Below are positions 1-8,381 of a stretch of 33,927 nt of DNA, in pieces. The notes beneath the pieces are model-generated. The model worked only from the letters and a program-made list of their open reading frames with translations. It did not search any database and had not been told where the DNA came from. This DNA comes from Dyadobacter sp. LHD-138 (lineage in GTDB: Bacteria; Bacteroidota; Bacteroidia; Cytophagales; Spirosomataceae), in contig NZ_JAVFVU010000055.1 of NCBI RefSeq assembly GCF_030929615.1, positions 1 to 33,927 on the forward strand. The letters are read 5' to 3'. Numbering within the stretch: position 1 is the first letter of the stretch; the number at the start of each line of letters is the position of its first letter. The position numbers and the translations under genes were made by a program.

Positions 1-63
1 CGGTGTGCAGATAAACAGACACAACAGGAAAAAGTAAAGCGGAAGAAAGTTGTAGTGTTTCAT
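1..63 (-). CDS. Partial signal-peptide protein, left flank
   Basis: Only the first 21 codons are inside the window and the gene runs off the left edge. They encode MKHYNFLPLYFFLLCLFICT and one more residue: a short basic start followed by a long hydrophobic stretch, typical of an N-terminal export signal. The mature protein is not visible, so its function is unknown. The right edge carries a near-identical start facing the other way (33865-33927), so the two are paralogues. This is probably a host gene next to the phage block. Start chosen because the ATG and about 32 nt upstream are conserved between both copies. Confidence 0.6.
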   Translation of the reverse strand, partial: MKHYNFLPLYFFLLCLFICTP

Positions 64-95
64 GATAAATTGATTTTGAAGGGAGTATAGTTTTT
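1..95. repeat. Left arm of 95-bp terminal inverted repeat
   Basis: The reverse complement of 33833-33927 matches 1-95 at 90 of 95 positions; mismatches are at 1, 30, 42, 67 and 68. The repeat covers the first 21 codons of the flanking gene plus 32 nt of its leader, ending in GGGAGTATAGTTTTT. Similarity stops abruptly after the T run on both sides. Confidence 0.9.
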
Positions 96-160
96 TATGT
101 AAGATAAATAATTTATGGTTACAAAAAATCCGCGTACAATTATAAAAAGAAGGAATAGTC

Positions 161-226
161 CGATTGGTGTTTTTTTGAAGAATCAAGGGACCGAATCAGA
201 ATGGAAATCTAATTAAACACCAATCG
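161..226. repeat. 12-bp inverted repeat with 42-nt loop
   Basis: CGATTGGTGTTT (161-172) is the exact reverse complement of AAACACCAATCG (215-226). The 64-324 interval contains no gene I can support. The repeat could be an mRNA stem, a remnant of a mobile-element end or a binding site; nothing in the sequence decides between these. Confidence 0.5.
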
Positions 227-324
227 ACATAGGAGAACCGAAAGGTGGTTTTAAATAAATAGTACATGGTTGTTACTATAAGTTATTTATATTTAACGAT
301 TTATTTAACAAACCTCCTCTCGTA

Positions 325-489
325 ATGAAAAGTAAACTTTATCTCCTTTTTTTATTGGCCCTGTTAAGTTGTAGTGGCGATAGTGTTTCTCCGTCATCAA
401 AGACGTCAAAGTGCGGATGTTCTAAGTATAAAAAAGCGGACTGTTACGGTAAGTGCTCTTGGACAGTTGGTAAAGGCTGCGGGTGTTAA
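325..489 (+). CDS. Small cysteine-rich lipoprotein
   Basis: 54 aa. A signal peptide (MKSKLYLLFLLALLSC) ends in a clear lipobox, LLSC, so residue 16 should be the lipidated Cys. The mature part is a Ser/Thr-rich linker followed by a compact tail with six Cys residues, reading CGC, C, C and CGC separated by Lys-rich loops, which suggests disulfides or metal binding outside the cytoplasm. I do not recognise the family. It is followed after 31 nt by a strong terminator (521-550), so it is its own transcription unit. CCTCCT lies 7 nt before the ATG. It may be a phage moron or a host gene; the phage-type leader motif at 500-510 favours association with the phage. Confidence 0.7.
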   Translation: MKSKLYLLFLLALLSCSGDSVSPSSKTSKCGCSKYKKADCYGKCSWTVGKGCGC

Positions 490-499
490 AATCTTATTT

Positions 500-510
500 T
501 AGTGTGTGTT
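500..510 (-). promoter_or_regulatory. Orphan CA-repeat leader motif
   Basis: On the minus strand this reads AACACACACTA, identical to the leader before phage start codons, but no open frame follows it on that strand. Confidence 0.6.
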
Positions 511-520
511 TCTGTTCGAA

Positions 521-550
521 AAGCGATTCCCTTTGGTAATCGCTTTTTTT
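521..550 (+). terminator. Rho-independent terminator
   Basis: Stem AAGCGATT (521-528) / AATCGCTT (538-545) with a 9-nt loop, followed by a T tract. It ends the transcript of the small cysteine-rich lipoprotein. Confidence 0.85.
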
Positions 551-682
551 TATAAACAAGTCATAGTTACCATAGGACTACACAACTTTTCCCTAAAAAT
601 TATTACAACTTCTTGTCAAAAATTATGTTTTGCTGACATGCGAAAATTAAAATCCCTCACCTACTTCGAACAGAAAACAAGT

Positions 683-707
683 AACCGACATCTTGAATTT
701 TTCGGTT
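683..707 (+). other. Hairpin in leader of the 401-aa lipoprotein
   Basis: AACCGA (683-688) pairs with TCGGTT (702-707) and ATTTTC follows. It could act as a weak terminator or attenuator ahead of the start at 759. The rest of 551-758 shows no clear promoter or gene. Confidence 0.35.
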
Positions 708-758
708 ATTTTCTACATATTTATACGTAATTCATTTAACCGCCACTACGTTATAAAA

Positions 759-1964
759 ATGAGAAAAATCTTTACTCATCTGCTCCTCGTATTTATTTGT
801 ATTTCGGTCATTCATTGTAAAAAGGATGTAAATGATCCAGATCCTAAAACCGAAAAAAAAAATGATGACTCCGTCGCCGTTGTACCCGTAGATTCCACAA
901 TAATCGAGGAGAAAGTAGAGTCTGTAATTTTGGATATCATTGAGTCCCCGAATACTGAAATGGAAAAGTATTCCCTGGAAGACTTCAAAAGTTCTGGTTC
1001 CGTATGGCCCAAAGAAATAATCATGTCCCAGGTCGAAAAAGGGCTTGTAGGTCAAAATGCTTATAAATCGCTAACTCCATTAGTTGTCGGTAAGAACGGC
1101 AAACTGATTGGTGGGAAAGAATATAATGAAGCAATCGCAAAAAAAATTCGCTTAGAAACTCAGATTTATTTTACCGATCTTGAAACCTTTGCTAAGGTAA
1201 CTCATTTAAAATCTGCTGACCCGAAATATGCAAAGTTGCTTCCTTTAACACCAAATAAGGGCGTCTGGGTGTATGACAGTTACCAAAAGCACTTCGTATC
1301 GAACTTAACGCCTCCTTCGAAATCTGGCCGGGTAAATATTTTAGGTAATGGGGATTTTATAAAATGCGTGAAAGATTCAGCATATTACAGCAGTTATGTA
1401 GGAACAATTTATTTAAACCCTAGTAAGGTTGTTAATTGGGAATCAAACAGCTGGCCAGGACATTCCGCTGGTAGTTTGATGAGATACTATGGTGATGGAA
1501 AAACGTTTACCCAATTCGCAAATGAATTGCTCGTAATCGAAGCCCAAGGAAAGGCTTTTCAAGGCTATTCCGAACAAGATCAAGTTATTGATCAGAGCTT
1601 ATCTCATAATTGGATTGATGATGAAGAAACAATGTTTGTCCTTGTTTCAAAATTACATAGCGATAAGTTGATGGATATTGGAGCATTTTGGAAGTACCAG
1701 GCTTTAACCAACGGGATAATCTACCGAATAGATGCGGAGAAAAATCAAGTACCTCTTAATTGGAGCTACTTGGTATTCAAAGAGACTTATTGTTCCTTAT
1801 TAATTTGGCATGGTTACTTCTATTACGGTGATGAAGACATTGACAGCGATGGAGGTTTCTGGTGTACACCTGACGATATATTGAATGATGTTTGTAATAA
1901 TGACGATTTATTGAACAATGGTAGTATTAATAAGGAATACTGGCACCGTTTCTTTAAATTATGA
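759..1964 (+). CDS. Large lipoprotein, unknown function
   Basis: 401 aa from the ATG at 759. An in-frame start at 693 would add 22 residues ahead of the export signal and is rejected. The signal peptide ends in the lipobox VIHC (Cys at about residue 20), followed by KKD and an acidic, Pro-rich linker, so a membrane-anchored protein facing the periplasm or cell surface is expected. The remainder is a mixed alpha/beta sequence rich in Trp and Tyr, with a Cys-containing C-terminal third (TYCSLLIW, FWCTPDD, DVCNNDD). I do not recognise a family. It is flanked by the two leader-terminator cassettes and reads towards terminator 2128-2157. A prophage-encoded surface lipoprotein, for example for superinfection exclusion, is possible but unproven. 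Confidence 0.7.
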   Translation: MRKIFTHLLLVFICISVIHCKKDVNDPDPKTEKKNDDSVAVVPVDSTIIEEKVESVILDIIESPNTEMEKYSLEDFKSSGSVWPKEIIMSQVEKGLVGQNAYKSLTPLVVGKNGKLIGGKEYNEAIAKKIRLETQIYFTDLETFAKVTHLKSADPKYAKLLPLTPNKGVWVYDSYQKHFVSNLTPPSKSGRVNILGNGDFIKCVKDSAYYSSYVGTIYLNPSKVVNWESNSWPGHSAGSLMRYYGDGKTFTQFANELLVIEAQGKAFQGYSEQDQVIDQSLSHNWIDDEETMFVLVSKLHSDKLMDIGAFWKYQALTNGIIYRIDAEKNQVPLNWSYLVFKETYCSLLIWHGYFYYGDEDIDSDGGFWCTPDDILNDVCNNDDLLNNGSINKEYWHRFFKL

Positions 1965-2100
1965 TTTAATATCACGTCCATCTGAACTTTTATCAAATAA
2001 AATAAAATCGTTTCCAGTACCAAGCAAAATTCAAATATTATTCTAGTTAATTATTTTAAAGTAACTCTGTAGCGCTTCATTACTTATTGAAAGAATAACA

Positions 2101-2157
2101 TATTTTAGTGTGTGTATGTTTTTGAAACGCGATTGCCCTTGGTGATCGCTTTTTTTA
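2101..2157. repeat. Leader-terminator cassette, copy B
   Basis: Second copy of the repeat at 495-551. On the minus strand it reads TACACACACTA (2106-2116), then an ATG at 2101 that opens only five codons before a stop (M L F F Q). It looks like a phage gene start whose gene has been lost. The interval 1965-2100 holds nothing else I can support. Confidence 0.7.
2128..2157 (+). terminator. Rho-independent terminator, copy B
   Basis: Stem GCGAT (2129-2133) / ATCGC (2145-2149), extended by a wobble pair, followed by a run of T. It lies 164 nt after the 401-aa lipoprotein and closely resembles terminator 521-550. Confidence 0.8.
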
Positions 2158-2200
2158 TTCAATTAAAACCCGCTATTATTGTAAAAAGCCTCCTTAAAAA

Positions 2201-2617
2201 ATGAAACAATTCTTACCATTTTTGTTACTTCTAAATGTGTTAATTTCATGCAAGAAGAAGAATTCAGAACCCGGCCCCGACTTTGGTTCACAGGTCGCCG
2301 GAGAATATAGAGCTACACTTGTTGAAATGGAGGGATTTAAAACTAAAATGCCCGCAAAAGATACAATCGACAGAATAAGCATTAAGAAAATAAATAATAA
2401 AAAGGCCAGTTATAATATTGAATTAGATTTCAGTGGATTTTCTACTAGGGAGTTTGGAGAGGCGGATCTAGTTATTGATGGCAGCCCTATTTACTTTCAT
2501 CCAACCGCCACAAGTGATCTTTATTGTAAAGTCGATGGAGATAGTATCTTTATTCAATACAAAAGTGCTGTACGAGGAGCGCTTGAAACTATAAAAATAA
2601 CCGGTGTGAAGAAATAA
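2201..2617 (+). CDS. Small lipoprotein, lipocalin-sized
   Basis: 138 aa. The signal peptide ends in lipobox LISC (Cys at about residue 17), followed by KKKN. The mature domain of about 115 aa starts with a GEYRATL segment and alternates short beta-type segments (SIKKIN, YNIELDFSG, IYFHPT, DSIFIQY, ALETIKITGV). This pattern resembles small beta-barrel lipoproteins of Bacteroidota, but no family is certain. It sits alone between terminators 2128-2157 and 2651-2686. CCTCCTT lies 5 nt before the ATG, a feature shared with the lipoprotein at 325. It converges on the tape-measure gene. Confidence 0.7.
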   Translation: MKQFLPFLLLLNVLISCKKKNSEPGPDFGSQVAGEYRATLVEMEGFKTKMPAKDTIDRISIKKINNKKASYNIELDFSGFSTREFGEADLVIDGSPIYFHPTATSDLYCKVDGDSIFIQYKSAVRGALETIKITGVKK

Positions 2618-2650
2618 CTTTAAGCGATCTGAGAAAAGACAAATTTGATT

Positions 2651-2686
2651 AAAAAAGGTCACCCTTAACAGAGTGACCTTTTTTTT
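2651..2686. terminator. Bidirectional terminator
   Basis: AAAAAAGGTCAC (2651-2662) and GTGACCTTTTTTTT (2673-2686) form a long stem with a 10-nt loop and T runs on both strands. It separates the lipoprotein gene from the convergent tape-measure gene, whose stop overlaps its edge. Confidence 0.9.
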
Positions 2687-5600
2687 ATAACCCAAACCCC
2701 CGCAAACTCGTTTTATTCAAGTTTTTTAACTCATCCACCACATCAGCCAGAAAGATCAAATTTTTCTGATATTCCGAATTCCGGGAAATATTAGCCTGGA
2801 ATAAAAGCATTTGCCGCATGGATTGTGCGGTATCAGCCGAATAAATCCGGATCGCATTAAACTGACCGGCCAACAGACCGGCGGTTTCTTCTGTCATCCC
2901 CTGAATTGCGCCTTTTAAAGGATCCTTTGAGTCACCCTTTTTGCCAAATGGGTTCACAAAACCTTGTTCCTCCATAGCTTTGTTGATCGCTTCAAGCCCG
3001 TCGACATATTGCTGAGCCAAACCTTTGTTTTCAGAAAAAAAGGCAGAAAGATCGTCAACAATAGTTCCGTCTCCATTGATTCCGTAACTCTCGAGCATAT
3101 TTTTTTGAAGCTTATCAAAAGCATCCTTGAAAAGTGCTGTGTACAGAAGCTTACTTGTCATATCGGCAATAACATTGCCAACAGCTTTACCGAACGCCAA
3201 CGCGGCATCAGTACCGTCTCTGAAAGCAGTAATCAGCGCCTCCCGGATGTTGTCACCAAGACTGCCGGTTAATTCGGAAAGTCCCTCTTTTATTTGCTCA
3301 GTGGCCTCTTGAAGTTGTTCATTGTATGCAATGGCTGTTTCGAGCATTTGTTTTGTCTTATCATCGACTTGCCCGTTTGCTATTAATGCCTTTGCAACTT
3401 CAACATTGATTTCCTTCCAGCCGTCCGCACCTTCTTTAACGAGTTCAGGATATTGCTCAAGCAACCCGCCAAAAACATCTTTTTTCTTTTTAGCAAAAAG
3501 GCCGCCAATTGCTCCGACGATTCCACCGATTGCTGCACCGATTACTGTTCCGGCTCCAAGAGCCCATCCGCCAACGATCGTTCCGATAGCTGCGCCAGCT
3601 GCGGCACCGACTCCCGCCATCTGCCCTACCGACTTCCCGTCGACAACATTCTTTTGTCGAACCTTGGCACGGCCTTCGTCAAGCTTATCAATAGCTTCCT
3701 GGTACTTTGTCTGTGCTGCTTGATATTGATCAACACCAGATTTGATTTGAGCTTCGATATCTTTAACAAAGATATTTTCTTTCGATTTGTAAGCCTGACC
3801 GAGACTTTTGGTCAATGACAGCTGGTAATCATCTTCGTACCCGAGCCTTGCAAGTGCAAATGCTTTTTCGGCCTCTGCTCTTTTTTTTGAGGCAGACACC
3901 AACGTGCCAATCATCGAAATGACACCCTGAATAGCCGCTGCATATCCCTGAGCTGACATTGTACCCTTCCCATTAGCATCTTTACCAATGCTGTTTATCA
4001 CAGTCGAAATATTTCCGACCTGTCCTACCAACCCAGTTAATGCGCCGCCAACCTCTCCGGCCGTACCGCCCATCTCCTGCAAAATATCACCAATTTGACC
4101 TACCGCATCTGCAACTAAACCCCACGTTTGTATACTTTTCTGCTTATGATCTTCTTCCGCAGATCGCAGATTTGCAAGAGCCTGTCGATATTCATCAGAT
4201 TGTTCGCCATATGACTCTAAGATAATCCCCAGCTGCTTTTTAGCGGCATCTACCCTGATTTTAGTCTGATCCCGGGTTGAGCCTTCCATAAGTTTAGTCA
4301 GAGCTTTGTACTCTTCTGACTGGACAGCCAACAATCCTTGCTGCTCATTATATTCATCTTGCTCACCTTTATTGATTGCTTTGAGCGCCTTCAGATACGC
4401 AACTGACTTCTTATCCGCGGCTTTTTCGTCTAATGCCGTACGCAAATCCCGATACTTATTCCGGATCTCATTTTCCTTTTCCTCCGAAGCAACAACCGAA
4501 ACCAGATACTGTTGAAGTTGTTTCTTCCTTTCGGCCTGCGCGTCAACCAACTGTTGAGAGGTGATTTGCCGTTTGGCTATCCCATCAGTCGACATATCCG
4601 TAGGGCTAAGCTCCGACTGAACTTTCTTCAGTGCTTCGATTTCTTCCGTCAAGGAGCTGGCAGAAGTTCGTATATTATCAAGTCGTTTCTGGAAGGCTTC
4701 GAGAGGCTTTTCGGCACCAGTCGCTTCCGAGTACTCCACTTTTAGTTTTACCAGCTGCTCCTGCTCTGGTCCGATAAGTCCTACGCCCGGTGTTGTACTT
4801 TGGGCTTCAAGAGCTTTAATCTTCTGGTTCAAATAAGACGCATACGAATCTCCCTGTTTTATAAGATCTGCAAATTGTGAGTTCGCTGCATCTTTTGAAT
4901 AATTGTCTACCCAGCGTTGATACATCTCGTATTTATTCCGTTTTTCTTCCAGCTCTTCATCAAAGGTCTTTATTACGTTCTGCTTTCTGATTGCTTCAGC
5001 TTTCTGTTCTGCATCTAGTTTGATCGCATTTTGCTTGGTAATCTCGGCAGTATTTGACCCAGGTGTTTTGCTAATGATCTCATCGGCTTTCCTGGAAATT
5101 TGTTCATAGTAGGCAATGGACCCAAACGGTTGCGGCTTGTCTTTTTCTGCGACTTTCTTCTCCGTTACTTTTTTGGTAGCGGCATATGCCTGAAGCTTTT
5201 TATCGGCGTTGTCGATTTCCTTGGTTAAGGTTTTCCACTCGGAGGATCCAGCTTTCCCAATTCCCAGATCATCACGTTTCTGATTTGCATCCGATTTCAG
5301 TTTTTCCCAATAGGCTTTGTTTCCACCATCAACAACAGCCGTTTTCTCGCCTTTAAGTGCACCAATTTTCCCAGCAACTTGGTCTAATTGCTGATTGAGA
5401 CTAGTTAGGGTTAACTGATCAAAGAAAGGTTTAAGGCCCTGTACAGCCCCACCGAGACTGTGCATTTTGCTAATATTGTCCTCAACGCCCTTTCTCTGCT
5501 CGACAAGACTGGTTTTTAACCCTTCGTAATGTTTAAGCTGGACATCAGTCGGAGCCGAATCCAATTGCCGTTGTGCTATGCTTTCCTGCTCAGCTCCAAG

Positions 5601-7886
5601 TTTTTGAGCGGTTTCAATGGCAGCATCAAGATCCTTTTTGGTTCTTTTGATTGAAGTATCAAGCCCACTACCCTCGCTACCCATTGATTTTTGTTGATCA
5701 ATCAGGTTTTGTAGCTTTTTACGATATGCATCAACCTTGGCAGTTGCCGCTTGAAAGCTTATCGCAGATGAGCTGATATCCATTTCATCCATTGCGGCAT
5801 TCAACTTCTTTTGAGCACCTTCCGCTCCAAGTGTTTTGAATTCCTGCAAGGTTATGTTACCTAGCAATTTCGGGTACAGGGCTTGTAACTCTTGAAATGC
5901 TTTTAATTGGGAATATTGGGTAGCCGTTTCATTGTTGATTACCCCGGTGAGTTCACTTGTTTTAGCAATGAGATCTTCTTTCGCCTTTTTAGCATCCTCA
6001 TTGATTTTCGTTAAACTCCTTTGCGATAGCTCCGCAGCCGTGGTACTATCACTCAAAGCCCAAACAGCCGCTGACAGCGCAACCACCGCCACTGTTACCG
6101 CCACATAAGGATTTGCAAGCATTGAACTTTGATACGCTGCCTCGATTGCCGCTAGCCTGGTCATCACACTGCCCCGAATCGTCTGGGCAACAGTTAGCCG
6201 CTGTTCTGAAATTGCACTCACATTCTTCGTAAGTGTCTCAGCGCTGATCACCGCGGTCAGCAATTTACCCTTGGTAGCCTGATAATCTTTCAGCGATGCA
6301 TTTCTTACACCCATCGCCGTATTTTCTGCCGTAGCGGCCGTATTGATTCTTTTTGTAAGGGATTCAATATTCTTAGAAGCTATGTTATTTCCCGTAGCTG
6401 CGATTTCGGCTCTTTTTGCATTCACATTGGCCACGGCTTGCTGCGCTTCCAGCTTCGAGACAACAAGCTTTTTGTTTATCGCTGAAACCTCAGCTTCCAA
6501 AACAGCCACTTTGGTCGCGCTAAGACCATTAGATTTTGTTGCAATTACTGCCTCGATTGCTGCTGTTTGCTGACTGAGAAGTGATATTGCTTTTCTTCGC
6601 GTCATTGTTTGCGTATCGATCGCAGCGCTTAACTGCCGTTGTAATGCAGCAGCCTTTTCGCTCCCAGCAGTGGCAATCACCGTCGCCAACTCTTGACGTA
6701 ACATTGCCGTTTTCTGTGCCGATGCCACAACAGCTTCCTTTGCCGCAACCTTTTTAGCCGCAGCGGCACTTACCTCAGCCCTTAACTCAAATACTTTTGA
6801 ATTCGCATTTTCGACATTTGCTGCAATTTCCGCATGCACGGCCGTGATGTATTCAGCACTTCCTTTAACCAGGTTTGATTTTGAAAGTATTGCTGCTTGT
6901 TCTACCGTAAGCAATTTGGCCAATTGTGCAGATTGTGCCGCTGAATTTGCCAGTGTAGCTCCTTTATCAACCAACCCGACGGCATTAACTGCAATTACCG
7001 CGGCTTTATAGCTACCATAGGCTGCAACCAACACGGTTAGGATGTCCGCGACTGTTCGGTAATTTTCGACAATTGCTGTCGTGCCTTTGATGACATCTTC
7101 CGCCAGTCCCTGATTGGCTTTTCCGATATCATTGAAGGCAACATCTACTCCATCTTTGAGCCGTTCAAGTAGACCGGTCAAAGATTTCGATTGAGCTTCC
7201 ATGAGTCCGGAAAACATTCCGCTTCCGGATGTCATGTTTTTAAATGCTTGCTCGACTTGGGGGAATCCTACTTTACCGGCTTCGACAAGCTCGTTTACTT
7301 TATCCTTTCCAACACCAAGAACTTTTGCTAGCTCGGCATAAATTGGAATACCCCGTCCGGCAAATTGACGGATATCGACAGCGTACGCGCGCCCTTGCGA
7401 ACGAAGGGTTCCGTACAAGTAGATCAGCTCACCTATTGGCACGGAAACACCACTGGCAACATCACCAAGCATCCTGATCTCCTTAATTACATTTTGGGAC
7501 TCGGAACCGTACGCAAGCAGCTGCTTGGTCCCTGCCGCCAGATCCTTTAATCCAAAAGGAGTCGAAGCGGCTGTCTGCACAATTTCGGACAAAAGTTTAT
7601 CTGCCTTTGCCTTACTCCCGAGCATTGTGTTCAGCGCGATTTCCAGCTGTTGGAACTCGCCACGAACTTTGACAATTTGGCTTGGTAATTGCGCGAGCTC
7701 ACCAACTGCAAATGCGCCGGCAGCGGCTTGCCCGAGTTTTCTGAAAAGACCATCTATGGTGTCGGATTCTTTGCTAACCGTTCTGGTTAATCCCAACACC
7801 CTGCGTTCCATTTCATCCAGCCCCCTTTTAAAGTTCCGGTTTTCAATGTCGGCTTCGAACGATAATGCACCGTTGTTATTATTCAT
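2685..7886 (-). CDS. Tape measure protein
   Basis: 1733 aa, the largest gene here. It sets tail length and occupies the tail lumen. The N-terminus (about 70-260) carries the conserved tape-measure domain, with TPFGLKDLAAGTKQLLAYG, a DVASG loop and RQFAGRGIPIYAEL. Long Ala/Lys/Gln-rich coiled-coil regions follow. There is a hydrophobic segment at about 587-612 (VAVTVAVVALSAAVWAL) and a Gly/Ala membrane-type segment at about 1419-1469 ending in FAKKKKD, both typical of tape measures that help DNA cross the membrane. I see no lytic domain. With no sheath gene in the window, a long flexible tail is inferred. It is the last gene of the minus-strand operon; the start is preceded by AACACACACTA 6 nt upstream. 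No tail-tip genes follow, which is unusual. Confidence 0.93.
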   Translation of the reverse strand: MNNNNGALSFEADIENRNFKRGLDEMERRVLGLTRTVSKESDTIDGLFRKLGQAAAGAFAVGELAQLPSQIVKVRGEFQQLEIALNTMLGSKAKADKLLSEIVQTAASTPFGLKDLAAGTKQLLAYGSESQNVIKEIRMLGDVASGVSVPIGELIYLYGTLRSQGRAYAVDIRQFAGRGIPIYAELAKVLGVGKDKVNELVEAGKVGFPQVEQAFKNMTSGSGMFSGLMEAQSKSLTGLLERLKDGVDVAFNDIGKANQGLAEDVIKGTTAIVENYRTVADILTVLVAAYGSYKAAVIAVNAVGLVDKGATLANSAAQSAQLAKLLTVEQAAILSKSNLVKGSAEYITAVHAEIAANVENANSKVFELRAEVSAAAAKKVAAKEAVVASAQKTAMLRQELATVIATAGSEKAAALQRQLSAAIDTQTMTRRKAISLLSQQTAAIEAVIATKSNGLSATKVAVLEAEVSAINKKLVVSKLEAQQAVANVNAKRAEIAATGNNIASKNIESLTKRINTAATAENTAMGVRNASLKDYQATKGKLLTAVISAETLTKNVSAISEQRLTVAQTIRGSVMTRLAAIEAAYQSSMLANPYVAVTVAVVALSAAVWALSDSTTAAELSQRSLTKINEDAKKAKEDLIAKTSELTGVINNETATQYSQLKAFQELQALYPKLLGNITLQEFKTLGAEGAQKKLNAAMDEMDISSSAISFQAATAKVDAYRKKLQNLIDQQKSMGSEGSGLDTSIKRTKKDLDAAIETAQKLGAEQESIAQRQLDSAPTDVQLKHYEGLKTSLVEQRKGVEDNISKMHSLGGAVQGLKPFFDQLTLTSLNQQLDQVAGKIGALKGEKTAVVDGGNKAYWEKLKSDANQKRDDLGIGKAGSSEWKTLTKEIDNADKKLQAYAATKKVTEKKVAEKDKPQPFGSIAYYEQISRKADEIISKTPGSNTAEITKQNAIKLDAEQKAEAIRKQNVIKTFDEELEEKRNKYEMYQRWVDNYSKDAANSQFADLIKQGDSYASYLNQKIKALEAQSTTPGVGLIGPEQEQLVKLKVEYSEATGAEKPLEAFQKRLDNIRTSASSLTEEIEALKKVQSELSPTDMSTDGIAKRQITSQQLVDAQAERKKQLQQYLVSVVASEEKENEIRNKYRDLRTALDEKAADKKSVAYLKALKAINKGEQDEYNEQQGLLAVQSEEYKALTKLMEGSTRDQTKIRVDAAKKQLGIILESYGEQSDEYRQALANLRSAEEDHKQKSIQTWGLVADAVGQIGDILQEMGGTAGEVGGALTGLVGQVGNISTVINSIGKDANGKGTMSAQGYAAAIQGVISMIGTLVSASKKRAEAEKAFALARLGYEDDYQLSLTKSLGQAYKSKENIFVKDIEAQIKSGVDQYQAAQTKYQEAIDKLDEGRAKVRQKNVVDGKSVGQMAGVGAAAGAAIGTIVGGWALGAGTVIGAAIGGIVGAIGGLFAKKKKDVFGGLLEQYPELVKEGADGWKEINVEVAKALIANGQVDDKTKQMLETAIAYNEQLQEATEQIKEGLSELTGSLGDNIREALITAFRDGTDAALAFGKAVGNVIADMTSKLLYTALFKDAFDKLQKNMLESYGINGDGTIVDDLSAFFSENKGLAQQYVDGLEAINKAMEEQGFVNPFGKKGDSKDPLKGAIQGMTEETAGLLAGQFNAIRIYSADTAQSMRQMLLFQANISRNSEYQKNLIFLADVVDELKNLNKTSLRGFGL

Positions 7887-7892
7887 TTGATC

Positions 7893-7903
7893 TAGTGTGT
7901 GTT
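7893..7903 (-). promoter_or_regulatory. CA-repeat leader of tape measure gene
   Basis: AACACACACTA on the minus strand, 6 nt before the ATG at 7886; it begins within the last bases of the upstream chaperone extension (stop at 7905-7907). Confidence 0.7.
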
Positions 7904-7904
7904 A

Positions 7905-8381
7905 CTACCGTTGAATTTCGTTTATACCGTCTCTCAGGAATTTGGCCATCAGGATTTTCGTCGTGGTGTCATGATCCGCCCTGATTGATTTTTTACCCGT
8001 CTTTTTCTTGGAACTGTATGATGGTGCATCAATCAGTATTCGCTGTACCACGGGCCACTTAATGCCCCAGTGCAAATACTCCCACGACCAGTGATAATGT
8101 GCACAGATAGAACCTCGTGACCCGTATGGGCTTTTTAATCCAGTTGCTGTTCCTCCGGAATCTTCTCCATCAGCGCCGGAGACGTCGTCCTCGTCTGTAT
8201 TGCGAGGTATCTGATAGAGTTTATAAAATCCGCTATGTTCGAAATCTGGAATATGATGGTAGTGAGCTGCATTAATTTCTTGGGTGTCATACGCCACAGG
8301 AAATAATTGGCGTAAATTCCAGTCAGAAATTTGATCTTCCATTTGCTGTTCAGCACTGCGATCGCAGCGATCCGGGCACAC
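7905..8381 (-). CDS. Tail chaperone T-frame extension
   Basis: This frame overlaps the chaperone gene at 8135-8644 and continues to 7905, 18 nt before the tape measure. Only the part after about 8140 looks like real protein: a Gly/Asp linker (GTATGLKSPYG), then HYHWSWEYLHWGIKWP, VQRILIDAPSY and a basic tail. This is the pattern of the extension made by translational frameshifting in siphovirus tail assembly chaperones (lambda G-T type). No ATG lies between the upstream stop and this region, so a -1 shift from the 8644 frame is the natural explanation, and the two frames differ by exactly -1. No textbook XXXYYYZ slippery site was found in the overlap. The nominal ATG at 8381 is probably not used. 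Confidence 0.65.
   Translation of the reverse strand: MCPDRCDRSAEQQMEDQISDWNLRQLFPVAYDTQEINAAHYHHIPDFEHSGFYKLYQIPRNTDEDDVSGADGEDSGGTATGLKSPYGSRGSICAHYHWSWEYLHWGIKWPVVQRILIDAPSYSSKKKTGKKSIRADHDTTTKILMAKFLRDGINEIQR

Larger units (their letters stand above)
495..551. repeat. Leader-terminator cassette, copy A
   Basis: Direct repeat with 2101-2157, about 84% identical by eye. Both copies begin TATTTTAGTGTGTGT and end in a GCGATT...ATCGC hairpin with a T run. The two copies bracket the 401-aa lipoprotein gene. Confidence 0.8.

Noticed and set aside
506..730. 74-codon open frame after the small lipoprotein
   Set aside because: It covers the terminator hairpin and leader region and has no coding character.
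693..758. Longer N-terminus for the 401-aa lipoprotein
   Set aside because: It would place 22 residues before the lipoprotein signal peptide; the ATG at 759 gives a normal export signal.
3322..3723. 133-codon open frame opposite the tape measure
   Set aside because: Low-complexity Ala/Pro/Ser/Thr shadow of the Gly/Ala-rich segment on the other strand.
8138..8381. ATG at 8381 as a separate start for the chaperone extension
   Set aside because: Its first 80 residues look non-coding and lie fully inside the chaperone gene; frameshifting explains the layout better.
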